Assembly (NCBI RefSeq): GCF_040049215.1 | Contig: NZ_JBDZDN010000001.1 | Location: forward strand, 2,108,001 to 2,172,000 | DNA: 64,000 bases | Direction of reading: 5' to 3' | DNA from: Mesorhizobium_K sp040049215 | GTDB lineage: Bacteria; Pseudomonadota; Alphaproteobacteria; Rhizobiales; Rhizobiaceae | Part shown: piece by piece, positions 39,335 to 48,166 of the stretch | How positions within the stretch are numbered: position 1 is the first letter of the stretch | Layout of the letters: each line of letters starts with the position of its first letter | Made by a program: the position numbers and the translations under genes | Notes under the pieces: generated by a model | The model's database searches: none | Seen by the model: the letters and a program-made list of their open reading frames with translations, nothing else | What the model was told of the DNA's origin: nothing

Positions 39335-41422
39335 TCAGTGCGTCATCGTGGTCTGATCGTTGACCGCGGCGAGCGCGCTGCGCACGTCGAGCGTCGAGAA
39401 CGGCTTTTCCAGCACCAGCGGACGCTCATGGGGAGGCAACGCGCCTATCTCCGCGCGTGCTCCCACCATGTCGCCGGTGACCAGGACGAAACGGCGGCCG
39501 AGATCGGGGCGGTAGGCGATCAGCTCGCGGTAGATCGTGATGCCGCTCGCCTCCGGCATGCGCAGATCGCTGAAGACGATGTCCGGCTCGTAGTCCGAGA
39601 GCACGGCCGAGGCCGTGCTCCAGGCCGTGACGATGCGCGACTTGATGCCCATCAGTTCGAGGATGTCGGAAAGCGACGCCGCGACGTCAGGCTCGTCGTC
39701 GATCACCAGCGCGTGGCGCAATCCGCTCGACCGCGTCTCCTGCGCGGCCACGCCTGTGTGAGCGCCAACGAAGGCGGGCAGCTCGACGACGAAGCGGGCG
39801 CCGTTCGGAGTCACCTCCTCGAAGCGGATCGACCCCTTGTGCCGTTCGACGATCGCCTTGGAGATGGAGAGACCGATGCCGGTCCCCACTCCCACCGGCT
39901 TCGTGGTGAAATAGGAATCGAAGATGCGATGCCTTATCGCCGCGGGGATACCTGGCCCCGTGTCCTCGACGGCGAAGCCGACGGTCCGCTCGCCGAGGCG
40001 GAACGTGCGCACCATGATGCGCCGCTCGCCATTCTGGGCGGCGAGCGCGTGCTGGCTGTTGATGAGGAAGTTGGCTGCGACCTGTGTGATGTGATCTGCA
40101 TCGGCCAGAACCGGGATGGTCCCCGGCGCGAAATCCGCATCGATGTTGATGCCGCTCGATCGCGCGCCATAGGCCGTCACCTCCAGCGCGGCGCGCACCG
40201 CGCTGTTGAGGTCGGTTTCGGCCGGCACGGTCGGGTGGAGCCGCACCATGCCGAGGAAGCTCTTGACGATGCGCCCGCAGCGCTCGGCGGCGGCTCGCAC
40301 CTTCTCGGCGCGCAGCTTGGTCTGCTGGTCCGGCGCGAATTCGTGCAGCAGCGTCGACTGCGCCACCACGACCGCCAGCGGGTTGTTGAGTTCGTGCGAG
40401 ACGCCGGCGAGCAGCGAACCCATGGCCGCCATCTTTTCGTTCTGGTGAAGTTTTTCGCGCTGCCTGTTGATCTCCTCCTCGGCACGCCGCTGCTCCCTGA
40501 GGTCGCGGATGGAGCCGAAGAAGAGCCGCCGGTCGGCGACCTGCATCTCGGTCACAGTCAGCTCGATCGGGAAGATCTCGCCGCGGGCGTTCTGCGTCAC
40601 CGTTTCCATGCGCTGGCCGATCATCGGCGCGCCGCGGCCGGCCATATAGTCGGCGCCGGTGGCGTAGCCCTTGCGGTAGAAATGCGGGATGATCGTGTCG
40701 ATCAGGTCCTTGCCGAGGATCTCGCTGCGCTTGTAGCCGTAGATGCGTTCTGCGGCCGGGTTGAACTCGATCACGCTGGCCGTCTCGTCGATCACGATGA
40801 TGGCGTCGAGCGAGGCCTGCAGCATGGTCTGGCGGATGATCTCGCTGACATGCGCGTCCGACAGCGAGCGCTCGATCGCGGCGCCGATGGCCATCGCGAC
40901 GATCTCGACGGCGGCTTTCTCCTCGTCCGTCCAGCGACGCTCGACGGCGCAGTCGTTGACGGCGAGTGTCCCCCACAGGTGGCCGTTGGCGAATACGGTG
41001 ACGGACAAGAAGGATTTGATCTTCTGGTTTTCGAAATCCTGGCGCAGATAGCCCTGGATCTCGCGTGTGCGGCCGGCGAACATCTTGCCCTGCCTGACCT
41101 CCTCCGCAAGCCTTGTTAGCAGCGGGTCGGCGTTCACGATCGACTGCAGGATGACGCGCGGGCGGTCGGTGCCGCGAAGCGCGTCCTCGTCCTCCCAATA
41201 GGCCGCGATGGACTGGGCAAAGCCTTCGCCGGGCAGTTCGCGCAGACGGAACAGGATTGCCCGATGACAGCCCAGCGAGCGGGCCAGCAGCTCCAGAACA
41301 TCGGCGATGATGCGCTGCCATTCCGCCGTTTCGTGCAGCCGCCTGACGATGCGGGCGGCCGCAACCGTGCAGCCCGGTTCGGTGATCGCCGGATTGGTGC
41401 TCGGGGGCTGGGTTTCGACCAT
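39335..41422 (-). CDS. Hybrid sensor histidine kinase (GAF-PAS-HisKA-HATPase-REC)
   Basis: A 695-residue cytoplasmic kinase. A GAF domain (about 25-200, FENQKIKSFLSVTVFANGHL) is followed by a PAS domain (LDAIIVIDETASVIEFNPAA, YGYKRSEILGKDL), HisKA with the phospho-His in AGVSHELNNPLAV, HATPase_c (NFLINSQHAL, DTGPGIPAAI, GTGIGLSISKAIV) and a C-terminal receiver (VIDDEPD, Asp in DIVFSDLRMPEASG, Lys in LEKPFS). The start at 41422 (MVETQPPSTNP) lies 25 bases after the stop of the OmpR-type regulator, so the two form an operon and are a likely cognate pair. The signal is unknown. Confidence 0.92.
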   Translation of the reverse strand: MVETQPPSTNPAITEPGCTVAAARIVRRLHETAEWQRIIADVLELLARSLGCHRAILFRLRELPGEGFAQSIAAYWEDEDALRGTDRPRVILQSIVNADPLLTRLAEEVRQGKMFAGRTREIQGYLRQDFENQKIKSFLSVTVFANGHLWGTLAVNDCAVERRWTDEEKAAVEIVAMAIGAAIERSLSDAHVSEIIRQTMLQASLDAIIVIDETASVIEFNPAAERIYGYKRSEILGKDLIDTIIPHFYRKGYATGADYMAGRGAPMIGQRMETVTQNARGEIFPIELTVTEMQVADRRLFFGSIRDLREQRRAEEEINRQREKLHQNEKMAAMGSLLAGVSHELNNPLAVVVAQSTLLHEFAPDQQTKLRAEKVRAAAERCGRIVKSFLGMVRLHPTVPAETDLNSAVRAALEVTAYGARSSGINIDADFAPGTIPVLADADHITQVAANFLINSQHALAAQNGERRIMVRTFRLGERTVGFAVEDTGPGIPAAIRHRIFDSYFTTKPVGVGTGIGLSISKAIVERHKGSIRFEEVTPNGARFVVELPAFVGAHTGVAAQETRSSGLRHALVIDDEPDVAASLSDILELMGIKSRIVTAWSTASAVLSDYEPDIVFSDLRMPEASGITIYRELIAYRPDLGRRFVLVTGDMVGARAEIGALPPHERPLVLEKPFSTLDVRSALAAVNDQTTMTH

Positions 41423-41447
41423 GCGCTGCTTTCGGGACGGCGACGCC

Positions 41448-42227
41448 TCAGCGGCCTTCTTCGGGCAGCGAGAAGATGTATCCCTCGCCGCGCACGGTGC
41501 GCAAAAATTTCGGGTTCGAGGGATCGTCCTCGATCTTCTTCCGCAGCCGCATGATGCGGATGTCCACGGCACGCGAGGATTCCGGCTCTTCGCTGAAGCC
41601 GATCGCGTCGGAAATGGTGGCGCGGCTCAGCAGCCGGTTGCAGCGGGTCAGGAAGATTTCAAGCACGTCGAACTCGCTCTTGGCGAGGTCGAGGATGACG
41701 CCGCCACGGCCGGTCACCATGCGGCCGTCGAGGTCGGCGCGGAAATCGCCGAAGGCGACGATCCGCCGCTCGCCCTCGTCGGGTTTGCCGGCCGCAGCCG
41801 GAGTCTCGGAGGCGCGCGGCACGCGCCGCAGCACGCTGCGCACCCGGGCGAGCAACTCGCGCAGTTCGTAGGGCTTGACGATGTAGTCGTCGGCACCGAG
41901 CTCGAGCCCGACGATGCGGTCGATCGCGGAGCCGGCAGCGGTGGCGTAGATGATACCCATCGGTGCCTGCTGGCGCAGCCAGCGGCCGAGGGACAGGCCG
42001 TCTTCCCCCGGCATGGCTATGTCGAGTATGGCGAGATGGAAGGCTTGCGTCTTGACCAGTTCGCGCATGGTGTCGGCATTCTCGGCGGTGACCACGTCAT
42101 AACCGTTGGCGCCGAGATACTCGGCGACCGCATCCCTCAAATCGGGCTCGTCCTCGACTATGGCGATCCTTGTGGCCAGGGAAATCTCGCCTCCGCTATC
42201 GGCGGAAAGTAGATTGGGTATAAACAT
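41448..42227 (-). CDS. OmpR-family response regulator
   Basis: A 259-residue regulator with receiver (IVEDEPDLRDAV, Asp in AILDIAMPGEDGL, Lys in DYIVKPY) and winged helix (LAKSEFDVLEIFLTRCNRLL, VDIRIMRLRKKIEDDPSNPK, TVRGEGYIF). About 15 residues precede the usual receiver start, so the true initiation codon may lie slightly downstream. It is the first gene of a regulator-kinase operon and is divergent from the degenerate-receiver regulator at 42286. Confidence 0.93.
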   Translation of the reverse strand: MFIPNLLSADSGGEISLATRIAIVEDEPDLRDAVAEYLGANGYDVVTAENADTMRELVKTQAFHLAILDIAMPGEDGLSLGRWLRQQAPMGIIYATAAGSAIDRIVGLELGADDYIVKPYELRELLARVRSVLRRVPRASETPAAAGKPDEGERRIVAFGDFRADLDGRMVTGRGGVILDLAKSEFDVLEIFLTRCNRLLSRATISDAIGFSEEPESSRAVDIRIMRLRKKIEDDPSNPKFLRTVRGEGYIFSLPEEGR

Positions 42228-42285
42228 GATGTCCAGCGCTCATTTGGGGCGGTCATTCGGGATTCGGGAGGCAGTGGTTCGCAGC

Positions 42286-42966
42286 ATGGGTGCAAGGCCG
42301 GTCATAGCGCTCATATGCCTTTCGCAGGACCCCGAAGACAGCCTCGCGGACTATCTCGAGCGCCGTGGCTACGAGGTGCGCGAGGCGAATGAGGCGTGGA
42401 TGGCCGAATCGCTGCTTTCGGCCGGCGGTATCGACGTTGCGGTCATCGGCGAGACCTACCCCGCAAGTTCCGGACTCGACCTTCTGCGCCGGCACGGCGG
42501 TGAGGCCGGAGCGAGCTTCGTCATGGTGGCGGGCCGCGCCGATCTGATCGAGAAAGTGCTGGCGCTTGAGCTGGGCGCCGCCGACATCGTACCGAGCCCG
42601 GTGGTCTGGCGCGAGCTTGCGGCGCGCATCGGCGGTATCGTCGGCCGCCGCGGCAAGGCCCATCGGGAACTCGTCGTGCTGGAGAATGCGACCGTCGATC
42701 TCAAGGCGGCGCTGGTCATGCACAGATCCGGCACCGAAGAGCAGCTTTCGCCCGGCCAGGTGGCTCTGCTCAGGCTCTTTCTCGCCAATCCACGCAAGGT
42801 TCTGACGCGCGACGACATCATGGCTGCAGCGCCGGCCGAAAGCGCCGACGCGTTCGACCGGTCGATCGATTCCCGCATCGTTCGCCTCAGACGCAAGCTG
42901 GACACCGAGAGCATCGCGACAATTCGCGGCGCGGGCTATCGTTTCGATCCGCCCAGGACGACTTAG
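42286..42966 (+). CDS. Winged-helix regulator with degenerate receiver domain
   Basis: A 226-residue OmpR-like protein. The DNA-binding half is normal (LSPGQVALLRLFLANPRKVL, SIDSRIVRLRRKLDTESIAT, TIRGAGYRFDPP). The receiver half has lost its key residues: the phospho-acceptor position reads IDVAVIGETYPASSG, with Gly in place of Asp, and the conserved Lys region reads DIVPSP instead of VKP. It therefore probably does not respond to phosphorylation. It is divergent from the OmpR-family gene at 42227. The start is ambiguous: ATG 42226, ATG 42229, GTG 42274 and ATG 42286 are all in frame. Confidence 0.85.
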   Translation: MGARPVIALICLSQDPEDSLADYLERRGYEVREANEAWMAESLLSAGGIDVAVIGETYPASSGLDLLRRHGGEAGASFVMVAGRADLIEKVLALELGAADIVPSPVVWRELAARIGGIVGRRGKAHRELVVLENATVDLKAALVMHRSGTEEQLSPGQVALLRLFLANPRKVLTRDDIMAAAPAESADAFDRSIDSRIVRLRRKLDTESIATIRGAGYRFDPPRTT

Positions 42967-43001
42967 GTCCAGAACCGAGGCCTGGCGGGCGGCCACCCCG
43001 G

Positions 43002-43178
43002 TTAACGTAGTTGGGCGTCGAGCGACGCGATTTTCATGGTGATGACCTGGCCGGCCGGATCGGAGTGCATGCGGTCCTTCAACACGACGAGCGTGACGCC
43101 GGCGACCCCGAGCAGGCCCTGCGTGTAGAGCAGCCCCGAGAGTATGGTCGCAGCAAGTTTCGAGGTCTTTCCGTTCAT
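43002..43178 (-). CDS. 58-residue membrane micro-protein
   Basis: A small frame too short for usual cut-offs. It begins MNGKTSKLAATILSGLLYTQ, continues as a hydrophobic helix (GLLGVAGVTLVVL) and ends in a short polar part (KDRMHSDPAGQ...IASLDAQLR) before TAA. One membrane helix with the positive end inside, good rhizobial codon usage and no competing gene on the other strand favour a real gene. The ribosome-binding site is weak. It is convergent with the degenerate-receiver regulator. I do not recognise the family. Confidence 0.6.
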   Translation of the reverse strand: MNGKTSKLAATILSGLLYTQGLLGVAGVTLVVLKDRMHSDPAGQVITMKIASLDAQLR

Positions 43179-43492
43179 GGCGGCGGTCCCGGATCAGCTT
43201 GTTTTCGGAATGAAAGCGCTGCGCCGCATCGTGGGCGCGCGCTTTCCGTGGGTGCACCATGAGGGCCTGCTGTATCGGGCCGATGCCGCTTGTGGAGGCC
43301 GATGTTTCGGGATTGTTTCGCGCAGGGAGCTGTCTCGACGCCCCCGATCTCCTAACCTATGCAATATATGAAAGAGCGCGGACTGCGCTGGAATTTGGTC
43401 GCACGACGGCATGGAACAACGGGGCCTATAACAATCGCTCTTGCCTCGCGGCCTGCGTCACGCGACTGTGTGCGCCGCTTCGAGGGGATTGA

Positions 43493-45715
43493 ATGCGGGC
43501 CTTCCTGACACGTCTTTTGCATATTGCCCGCCGTCGGCGCTATCTCGCGATCTGGTCGGCCGGCCTGCTGGTCATCGTGCTGGTCATTGCCGCTGCCTAT
43601 TCCCCTTTCAGCCCGCTCGACCGGCTGAACGCGCTGGTCTTCGACACCTACCAGAGGCTCAAGCCGCGAGAGTCCACCGAGAGCGCGGTTGCCGTCGTCG
43701 ACATAGACGACGAGAGCATCCGCCAACTCGGCCAATGGCCGTGGTCGCGCACCGTTCTCGCCTCCGTCATCGACCGGCTGGCCGCCGAAGGGGCCGCGGC
43801 GATCGGACTTGACATCATCCTTTCCGAGCCGGACCGCACCTCGCCGGCGCTGGCGGTCGCGCAGCTTGAAAGCCAGGGTTTCCAGGTCACCTATCCCGGT
43901 TCGGCTTCAGACCTCGACCACGACCGCATCCTTGCCGCGAGCTTCGCCAAGGCGCCGGTGGTGGCTGGCCTCGTGCTCGCCGAGGGGGCGACAACACAGC
44001 CGCCTTCCGCAAAGGCCGGCTTCGCCTTTGCCGGCGAAAACCCGGCCGCCTATCTGCCGTCCTTTCCGGGCGCGGTGCGCAACCTTCCCGTCCTCGACGA
44101 GGCCACACCCGGCCTCGGCGTCTTCTCCTTCCCGCGCCAGGCAGACGGCGTTGTGCGCCAGATCCCGCTGATCTCGCGCCAGGGCGACAATCTCTACCCG
44201 GCGCTGTCGATCGAGTCGCTGAGGGTCGCACAGGGCGCGTCGAGCTTCGTCATCAAAAGCACGGGGGCCTCCGGCGAGTTCGACACCGGGCAGCCCGGCA
44301 TGACGGCGCTCAAGGTCGGCGAATTCGAGGTCCCAACCGGGCCGGACGGCCGCATCTGGGTCTACTACACGGGTGAGCAGGCGTCGCCGCTGATACCTGT
44401 CCATCGCCTGCTCGGCGGCCCGGATCCCGATCTTTCCAGCCAGATCGAGGGGCGCATCGTGCTGATAGGCACGTCGGCGGTCGGACTGCGCGATCTCGTG
44501 GCGACGCCGCTCAGCGCCGGATTCCCCGGAGTGCTCGTCCATGCCGCCATCATCGACCAGATCGTCACCCAGAAATTCTTGACCCGGCCGGACTGGGCGA
44601 TCGGCTTCGAGATCGTCGTGGCGATCGGCCTCGGCCTCCTGGTGCTTGCCTTCCTGCCCTGGCTGTCAACCTTCGCCAACGCCGTGGTGGCGGCCGGCGC
44701 GCTCGCGATAAGCGTGGGCGTCGGTTGGCTCGCCTTCACCGGCTACGATCTGCTGCTTTCTCCGATCCTGCCGGCGCAAACGTGTCTCCTTGCCTACGGC
44801 GTGGGGTCCGGCGTCAGGCTGCTGCTCAGCGAAAGCGAAGGCCGCTACATCCGCAGCGCCTTCAGCCACTATCTGTCGCCGGCCATGGTCGAGCAGCTGG
44901 TCGAGAATCCCGACGCGCTTGTGCTCGGTGGAGAGAACCGCGAACTCACCATCCTGTTCTGTGACATCCGCTCCTTCACCTCGATCTCGGAAACGATGGA
45001 GCCGACGGAGCTCACCGTCTTCCTCAACAATTTTCTCACGCCGATGACAAACGTGCTGATGGAGAGCGGCGCGACGATAGACAAATATATCGGCGATGCG
45101 ATCATGGCGTTCTGGAATGCGCCTCTCGACGTCCCGGAGCACCGGCAGCGGGCGTGCGAAAGCGTCTTGAAGATGCTCGATGCGCTGGAGAAGCTGAACC
45201 AGACGCTGGAGAAGCCGGTCAAGATCGGCGTCGGCCTCAACTCCGGAATCTGTTGCGTCGGCAATCTCGGATCGCGGCAGCGCTTCGACTATTCAGCCAT
45301 CGGCGACAGCGTCAATGTCGGATCGCGCATCGAGGGCCTGACCAAGCAGTATGGCGTGAGCAACCTCATCGCCGAGAGCACCGCCCGCGGAGTCCAGGGG
45401 CTGGCGATGCTGGAGATCGACAAGGTCATGGTGGTTGGGCGCGACGAGGCGACGCTGGTCTATACGCTTCTTGGCGGGCGCGAGCGGGCGCAGGACGAGG
45501 AGTTTATCGAGCTAAAGCGGCTGCACGACCGCTTCCTGGCCAATTACCGGTCGATGTGCTTCGATGCGGCCGCCAACGATCTGGCGCTGCTGATGAAAGC
45601 CGCTCCGCACCAACTCGAAAAAGTCTATTCCGAATATCAGCGCCGGCTTGACGCCTATCTGGTGACGCCCCCAGCGGCTGGATGGGACGGATCGTACCGG
45701 GCCGAGCACAAATGA
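43493..45715 (+). CDS. CHASE2-domain adenylate/guanylate cyclase
   Basis: A 740-residue class III cyclase. An N-terminal membrane helix (LAIWSAGLLVIVLVIAAAYS) precedes a periplasmic CHASE2 domain (about 40-350, AVVDIDDESIRQLGQWPWSR, AIGLDIILSEPDRTSPALA). Three closely packed membrane helices follow (about 360-440), then the catalytic domain with metal-binding Asp in LTILFCDIRSFTSISE and YIGDAIMAFWNAP, and the transition-state region in DYSAIGDSVNVGSRIEGLTK. It makes cAMP (or cGMP) in response to a periplasmic cue. Its stop overlaps the LacI-type repressor start by four bases. About 310 bases upstream of it hold no other feature I can identify. Confidence 0.92.
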   Translation: MRAFLTRLLHIARRRRYLAIWSAGLLVIVLVIAAAYSPFSPLDRLNALVFDTYQRLKPRESTESAVAVVDIDDESIRQLGQWPWSRTVLASVIDRLAAEGAAAIGLDIILSEPDRTSPALAVAQLESQGFQVTYPGSASDLDHDRILAASFAKAPVVAGLVLAEGATTQPPSAKAGFAFAGENPAAYLPSFPGAVRNLPVLDEATPGLGVFSFPRQADGVVRQIPLISRQGDNLYPALSIESLRVAQGASSFVIKSTGASGEFDTGQPGMTALKVGEFEVPTGPDGRIWVYYTGEQASPLIPVHRLLGGPDPDLSSQIEGRIVLIGTSAVGLRDLVATPLSAGFPGVLVHAAIIDQIVTQKFLTRPDWAIGFEIVVAIGLGLLVLAFLPWLSTFANAVVAAGALAISVGVGWLAFTGYDLLLSPILPAQTCLLAYGVGSGVRLLLSESEGRYIRSAFSHYLSPAMVEQLVENPDALVLGGENRELTILFCDIRSFTSISETMEPTELTVFLNNFLTPMTNVLMESGATIDKYIGDAIMAFWNAPLDVPEHRQRACESVLKMLDALEKLNQTLEKPVKIGVGLNSGICCVGNLGSRQRFDYSAIGDSVNVGSRIEGLTKQYGVSNLIAESTARGVQGLAMLEIDKVMVVGRDEATLVYTLLGGRERAQDEEFIELKRLHDRFLANYRSMCFDAAANDLALLMKAAPHQLEKVYSEYQRRLDAYLVTPPAAGWDGSYRAEHK

Positions 45716-46746
45716 AGCCGCGCGCGCGCCGCGGCGGCGGCCGCCCGACCATCGCCGACGTCGCGCGGCTCGCCGGCGTCGGTGCGATCACCGTGTCGCG
45801 GGCGCTGCGGGAACCGGAGCGCGTGTCCGAAAGCCTGCGCCAGCAGATCCAGCAGGCCGTCGACGAACTCGGCTATGTGCCGGACCCCAACGCCAGGGCG
45901 CTCGCTTCGGCGCGCGCCGAAGTGTTCGGCGTGCTGGTGCCGTCGCTCACCAACAACGTTTTCGCCGAAGTCGTGCGCGGCATCTATGACAGCCTTTCGG
46001 ACAGTTCCTTTCGCGTGCAACTCGGCAATACGCACTATTCCGGGCTTGAAGAGGAACGCCTGCTGCAGGTGTTCCTCAGCCAACGCCCCTCGGCTCTGAT
46101 CGTGTCGGGCATCGATCAGACGGCGGCCGCGCGCAAGCTGCTCGAAACCGCTGGCTGCCCGGTCGTTCAGATCATGGAGACAGGTCCCGATCCGATCGAC
46201 ATGATGGTTGGCTTCTCGCATTTCGACGGCGGCCGCGCAGCGACAAACCACATGATTGAGGTCGGCTACCGGCGCATCGGCTTCCTCGGTGCACGCATGG
46301 ACCCGCGCTCGCAGCGCCGCCTCGCCGGCTACCGGGCGGCGATGGAGGCGGCCGGGCTGTTCGACCCCCGGCTGGTGACGACGACGCCGGTTCCCTCCAG
46401 CGTCACCCTCGGCCGCGACCTCTTCCGCGACGCTCTGGCCAAGATGCCGTCGCTCGACGGCGTCTTCTGCAACAACGACGATATCGCGCTCGGCGTGCTG
46501 TTCGAATGCCACCGCGCCTCGATTGCCGTGCCGCAGACAATCGGCATATCGGGCTTCAACGATTTCGACATGATGCAGGTGGCGTTTCCGTCGGTAACCA
46601 GCATCAGGACACATCGCTACGAGATCGGTCGACAGGCGGTCGTCATGGCGCGGGCCGCGATGGCGGGGACGCGGCCGGAAAATAGAGTGCTCGACCTCGG
46701 CTTCGAACTCAAGCGCCGAGAGAGCACCGATCGCGCGGGCGGTTGA
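45712..46746 (+). CDS. LacI-family repressor, gluconate GntR-like
   Basis: A 344-residue LacI-type repressor with a basic N-terminal extension (MKPRARRGGGRPTIADVARL) leading into the helix-turn-helix (LAGVGAITVSRALREPERVS). The sugar-binding core matches E. coli gluconate repressor GntR in its signature stretches: GVLVPSLTNNVFAEVVRGIY, GFLGARMDPRSQRRLAGYRA, LDGVFCNNDDIALGVLFECH and the end VLDLGFELKRRES. A perfect palindrome typical of LacI operators (TGGTAGCGCTACCA, 46782-46795) lies between it and the ABC operon. The start overlaps the cyclase gene by four bases. The effector is predicted to be gluconate or a related aldonate. Confidence 0.92.
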   Translation: MKPRARRGGGRPTIADVARLAGVGAITVSRALREPERVSESLRQQIQQAVDELGYVPDPNARALASARAEVFGVLVPSLTNNVFAEVVRGIYDSLSDSSFRVQLGNTHYSGLEEERLLQVFLSQRPSALIVSGIDQTAAARKLLETAGCPVVQIMETGPDPIDMMVGFSHFDGGRAATNHMIEVGYRRIGFLGARMDPRSQRRLAGYRAAMEAAGLFDPRLVTTTPVPSSVTLGRDLFRDALAKMPSLDGVFCNNDDIALGVLFECHRASIAVPQTIGISGFNDFDMMQVAFPSVTSIRTHRYEIGRQAVVMARAAMAGTRPENRVLDLGFELKRRESTDRAGG

Positions 46747-46781
46747 GCTGCCGTTGCGGAATATCACTTTACATCAATTCA

Positions 46782-46795
46782 TGGTAGCGCTACCA
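46782..46795. promoter_or_regulatory. LacI-type operator upstream of the ABC importer
   Basis: TGGTAGCGCTACCA is a perfect 14-base palindrome with the central CG typical of LacI-family operators. It lies 36 bases after the repressor stop and 180 bases before the binding-protein gene. I saw only one copy in the gap; a promoter is not obvious by eye. Confidence 0.8.
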
Positions 46796-46975
46796 ATACT
46801 TCCGAGATGGTTGTGCTGGTGGCTTGCCAAGGTCGATTTGTCTGATAAATATGTCAATTGCCGGTGTAGGGAGGACACCGGCGCGGAGCCGCAAGAGGAG
46901 CGCTCCGCGGGCCGCACGGCGGCAGTCACGGCACACGCATCTCAACAGACAACAGAGACAACCGGGAGGAATTAA

Positions 46976-48100
46976 ATGTTCAAGTCCGTCGCCAGCGGCG
47001 TGCTCGCCGCTTCCGCATTCATGCTCTTTGCGTCTTCGGCCATTGCCGAGCCGGAAATCGTCAGCGGCCCGGCCGCTGAACCGGAATGTTTCGCGCCTTG
47101 GGCCGCCGATACCAAGTTCTTCAAATTCCCTGCCAAGGCGGGTCCCTACCGGATCGCGCTCGCCAACGGCTACATCGCCAACACCTGGCGCATCCAGATG
47201 ATCCAGACCGCGAAGGCCTATGCCGCACAGCCCGAGGTCGCCGCCAAGCTCAAGGAATTCAAGGTCGTCTCGACCGGCGAGGACGTGCCGGCGCAGATTT
47301 CGGCGATCAACAATTTCATCGATTCCGGCTACGACGCCATCGTCGTTAACGCACAGAACCCGACCGCCTTCGCGCCTGTGATCAAGCGCGCCAAGGATGC
47401 CGGCGTCATCCTCGTCGCCTTCGACAACATCCTCGACACCGAAGATGCCATCAACGTCAATGTCGACCAGAAGGGCCTCGGCGTGTTGTGGGCCAACTGG
47501 CTGGCCAAGCACCTGCCCGAGGGCGGCAAGATCCTCGAAGTGCGCGGCGTCGCCGGCACGTCGGTCGACACCGACCGCCACAACGGCATCCACGAGACCT
47601 TTGCCGCAACCGGCAAGAAATGGGACGTGGTCGAGGTGGTCGGCAAGTGGGATGATCCGACTGCGCAGAAGGCGACGGCCGACGCTATCGCCGTGCACAA
47701 GAAGTTCGACGGCATCACCGCGCAAGGCGGCGACACCGGCGTCGTGCAGGCGATGATCGATGCCAAGCATCCATTCGTGCCGTTCGGCGGCGAAACGGAA
47801 AACGGCTTCCGCAAGTTCTGCGCCAAGTTCGCCGGCGAAGGATTGAAATGCTCGTCGGCGGGCACCGGCCCGGCGCAGGTCGCCGTGGCCATCAAGACGG
47901 CCATTGCCGCCTTGGAAGGGGCGGTTGTCCCGCAATCGGTCAAGCTGCCGACTGCTATCGTCGAAGATCCGAACTTTAAGGAGGGCGAGGACTTCTATCC
48001 CGACCAGTCCGACAACTTCTTCGTAGGCAACGCCTTCCCGACCTGCGGCATCAACTTCACCGCGCAGGAAATCATGGGTCAGACCAAGGAAAATCAGTAG
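46976..48100 (+). CDS. Sugar (predicted aldonate) ABC transporter substrate-binding protein
   Basis: A 374-residue periplasmic binding protein of the ribose-type family. The signal peptide is MFKSVASGVLAASAFMLFAS with cleavage AIA-E. The core shows IALANGYIANTWRIQMIQTA, GYDAIVVNAQNPTAFAPVIK, DAGVILVAFDNILDTEDAIN, RGVAGTSVDTDRHNGIHETF and GDTGVVQAMIDAKHPFVPFG. The start has GGAGG seven bases upstream. First gene of a binding protein-ATPase-permease-permease-kinase operon. The presence of gluconokinase and a GntR-like repressor points to gluconate or a related sugar acid as ligand; this is inference, not visible in the pocket. Confidence 0.9.
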   Translation: MFKSVASGVLAASAFMLFASSAIAEPEIVSGPAAEPECFAPWAADTKFFKFPAKAGPYRIALANGYIANTWRIQMIQTAKAYAAQPEVAAKLKEFKVVSTGEDVPAQISAINNFIDSGYDAIVVNAQNPTAFAPVIKRAKDAGVILVAFDNILDTEDAINVNVDQKGLGVLWANWLAKHLPEGGKILEVRGVAGTSVDTDRHNGIHETFAATGKKWDVVEVVGKWDDPTAQKATADAIAVHKKFDGITAQGGDTGVVQAMIDAKHPFVPFGGETENGFRKFCAKFAGEGLKCSSAGTGPAQVAVAIKTAIAALEGAVVPQSVKLPTAIVEDPNFKEGEDFYPDQSDNFFVGNAFPTCGINFTAQEIMGQTKENQ

Positions 48101-48114
48101 TCCGGTCTGAAGTC

Positions 48115-48143
48115 CCGGCGCCGCGGTCATAGCGCGGCGCCGG
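48115..48143 (+). terminator. GC-rich hairpin between binding-protein and ATPase genes
   Basis: CCGGCGCCGCG (48115-48125) is perfectly complementary to CGCGGCGCCGG (48133-48143) with a seven-base loop, 14 bases after the binding-protein stop. No T run. It probably protects or partially terminates the upstream message. Confidence 0.65.
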
Positions 48144-48166
48144 CCTCGGGAACGATGGGGAGATCC

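Noticed and set aside
39338..41119. 593-residue plus-strand frame opposite the hybrid kinase
   Set aside because: His/Asp/Arg-rich composition typical of antisense of high-GC genes, with no domain.
43144..43371. 75-residue plus-strand frame in the gap before the cyclase
   Set aside because: No ribosome-binding site, no hydrophobic or domain pattern, and it overlaps the better-supported micro-protein on the other strand.
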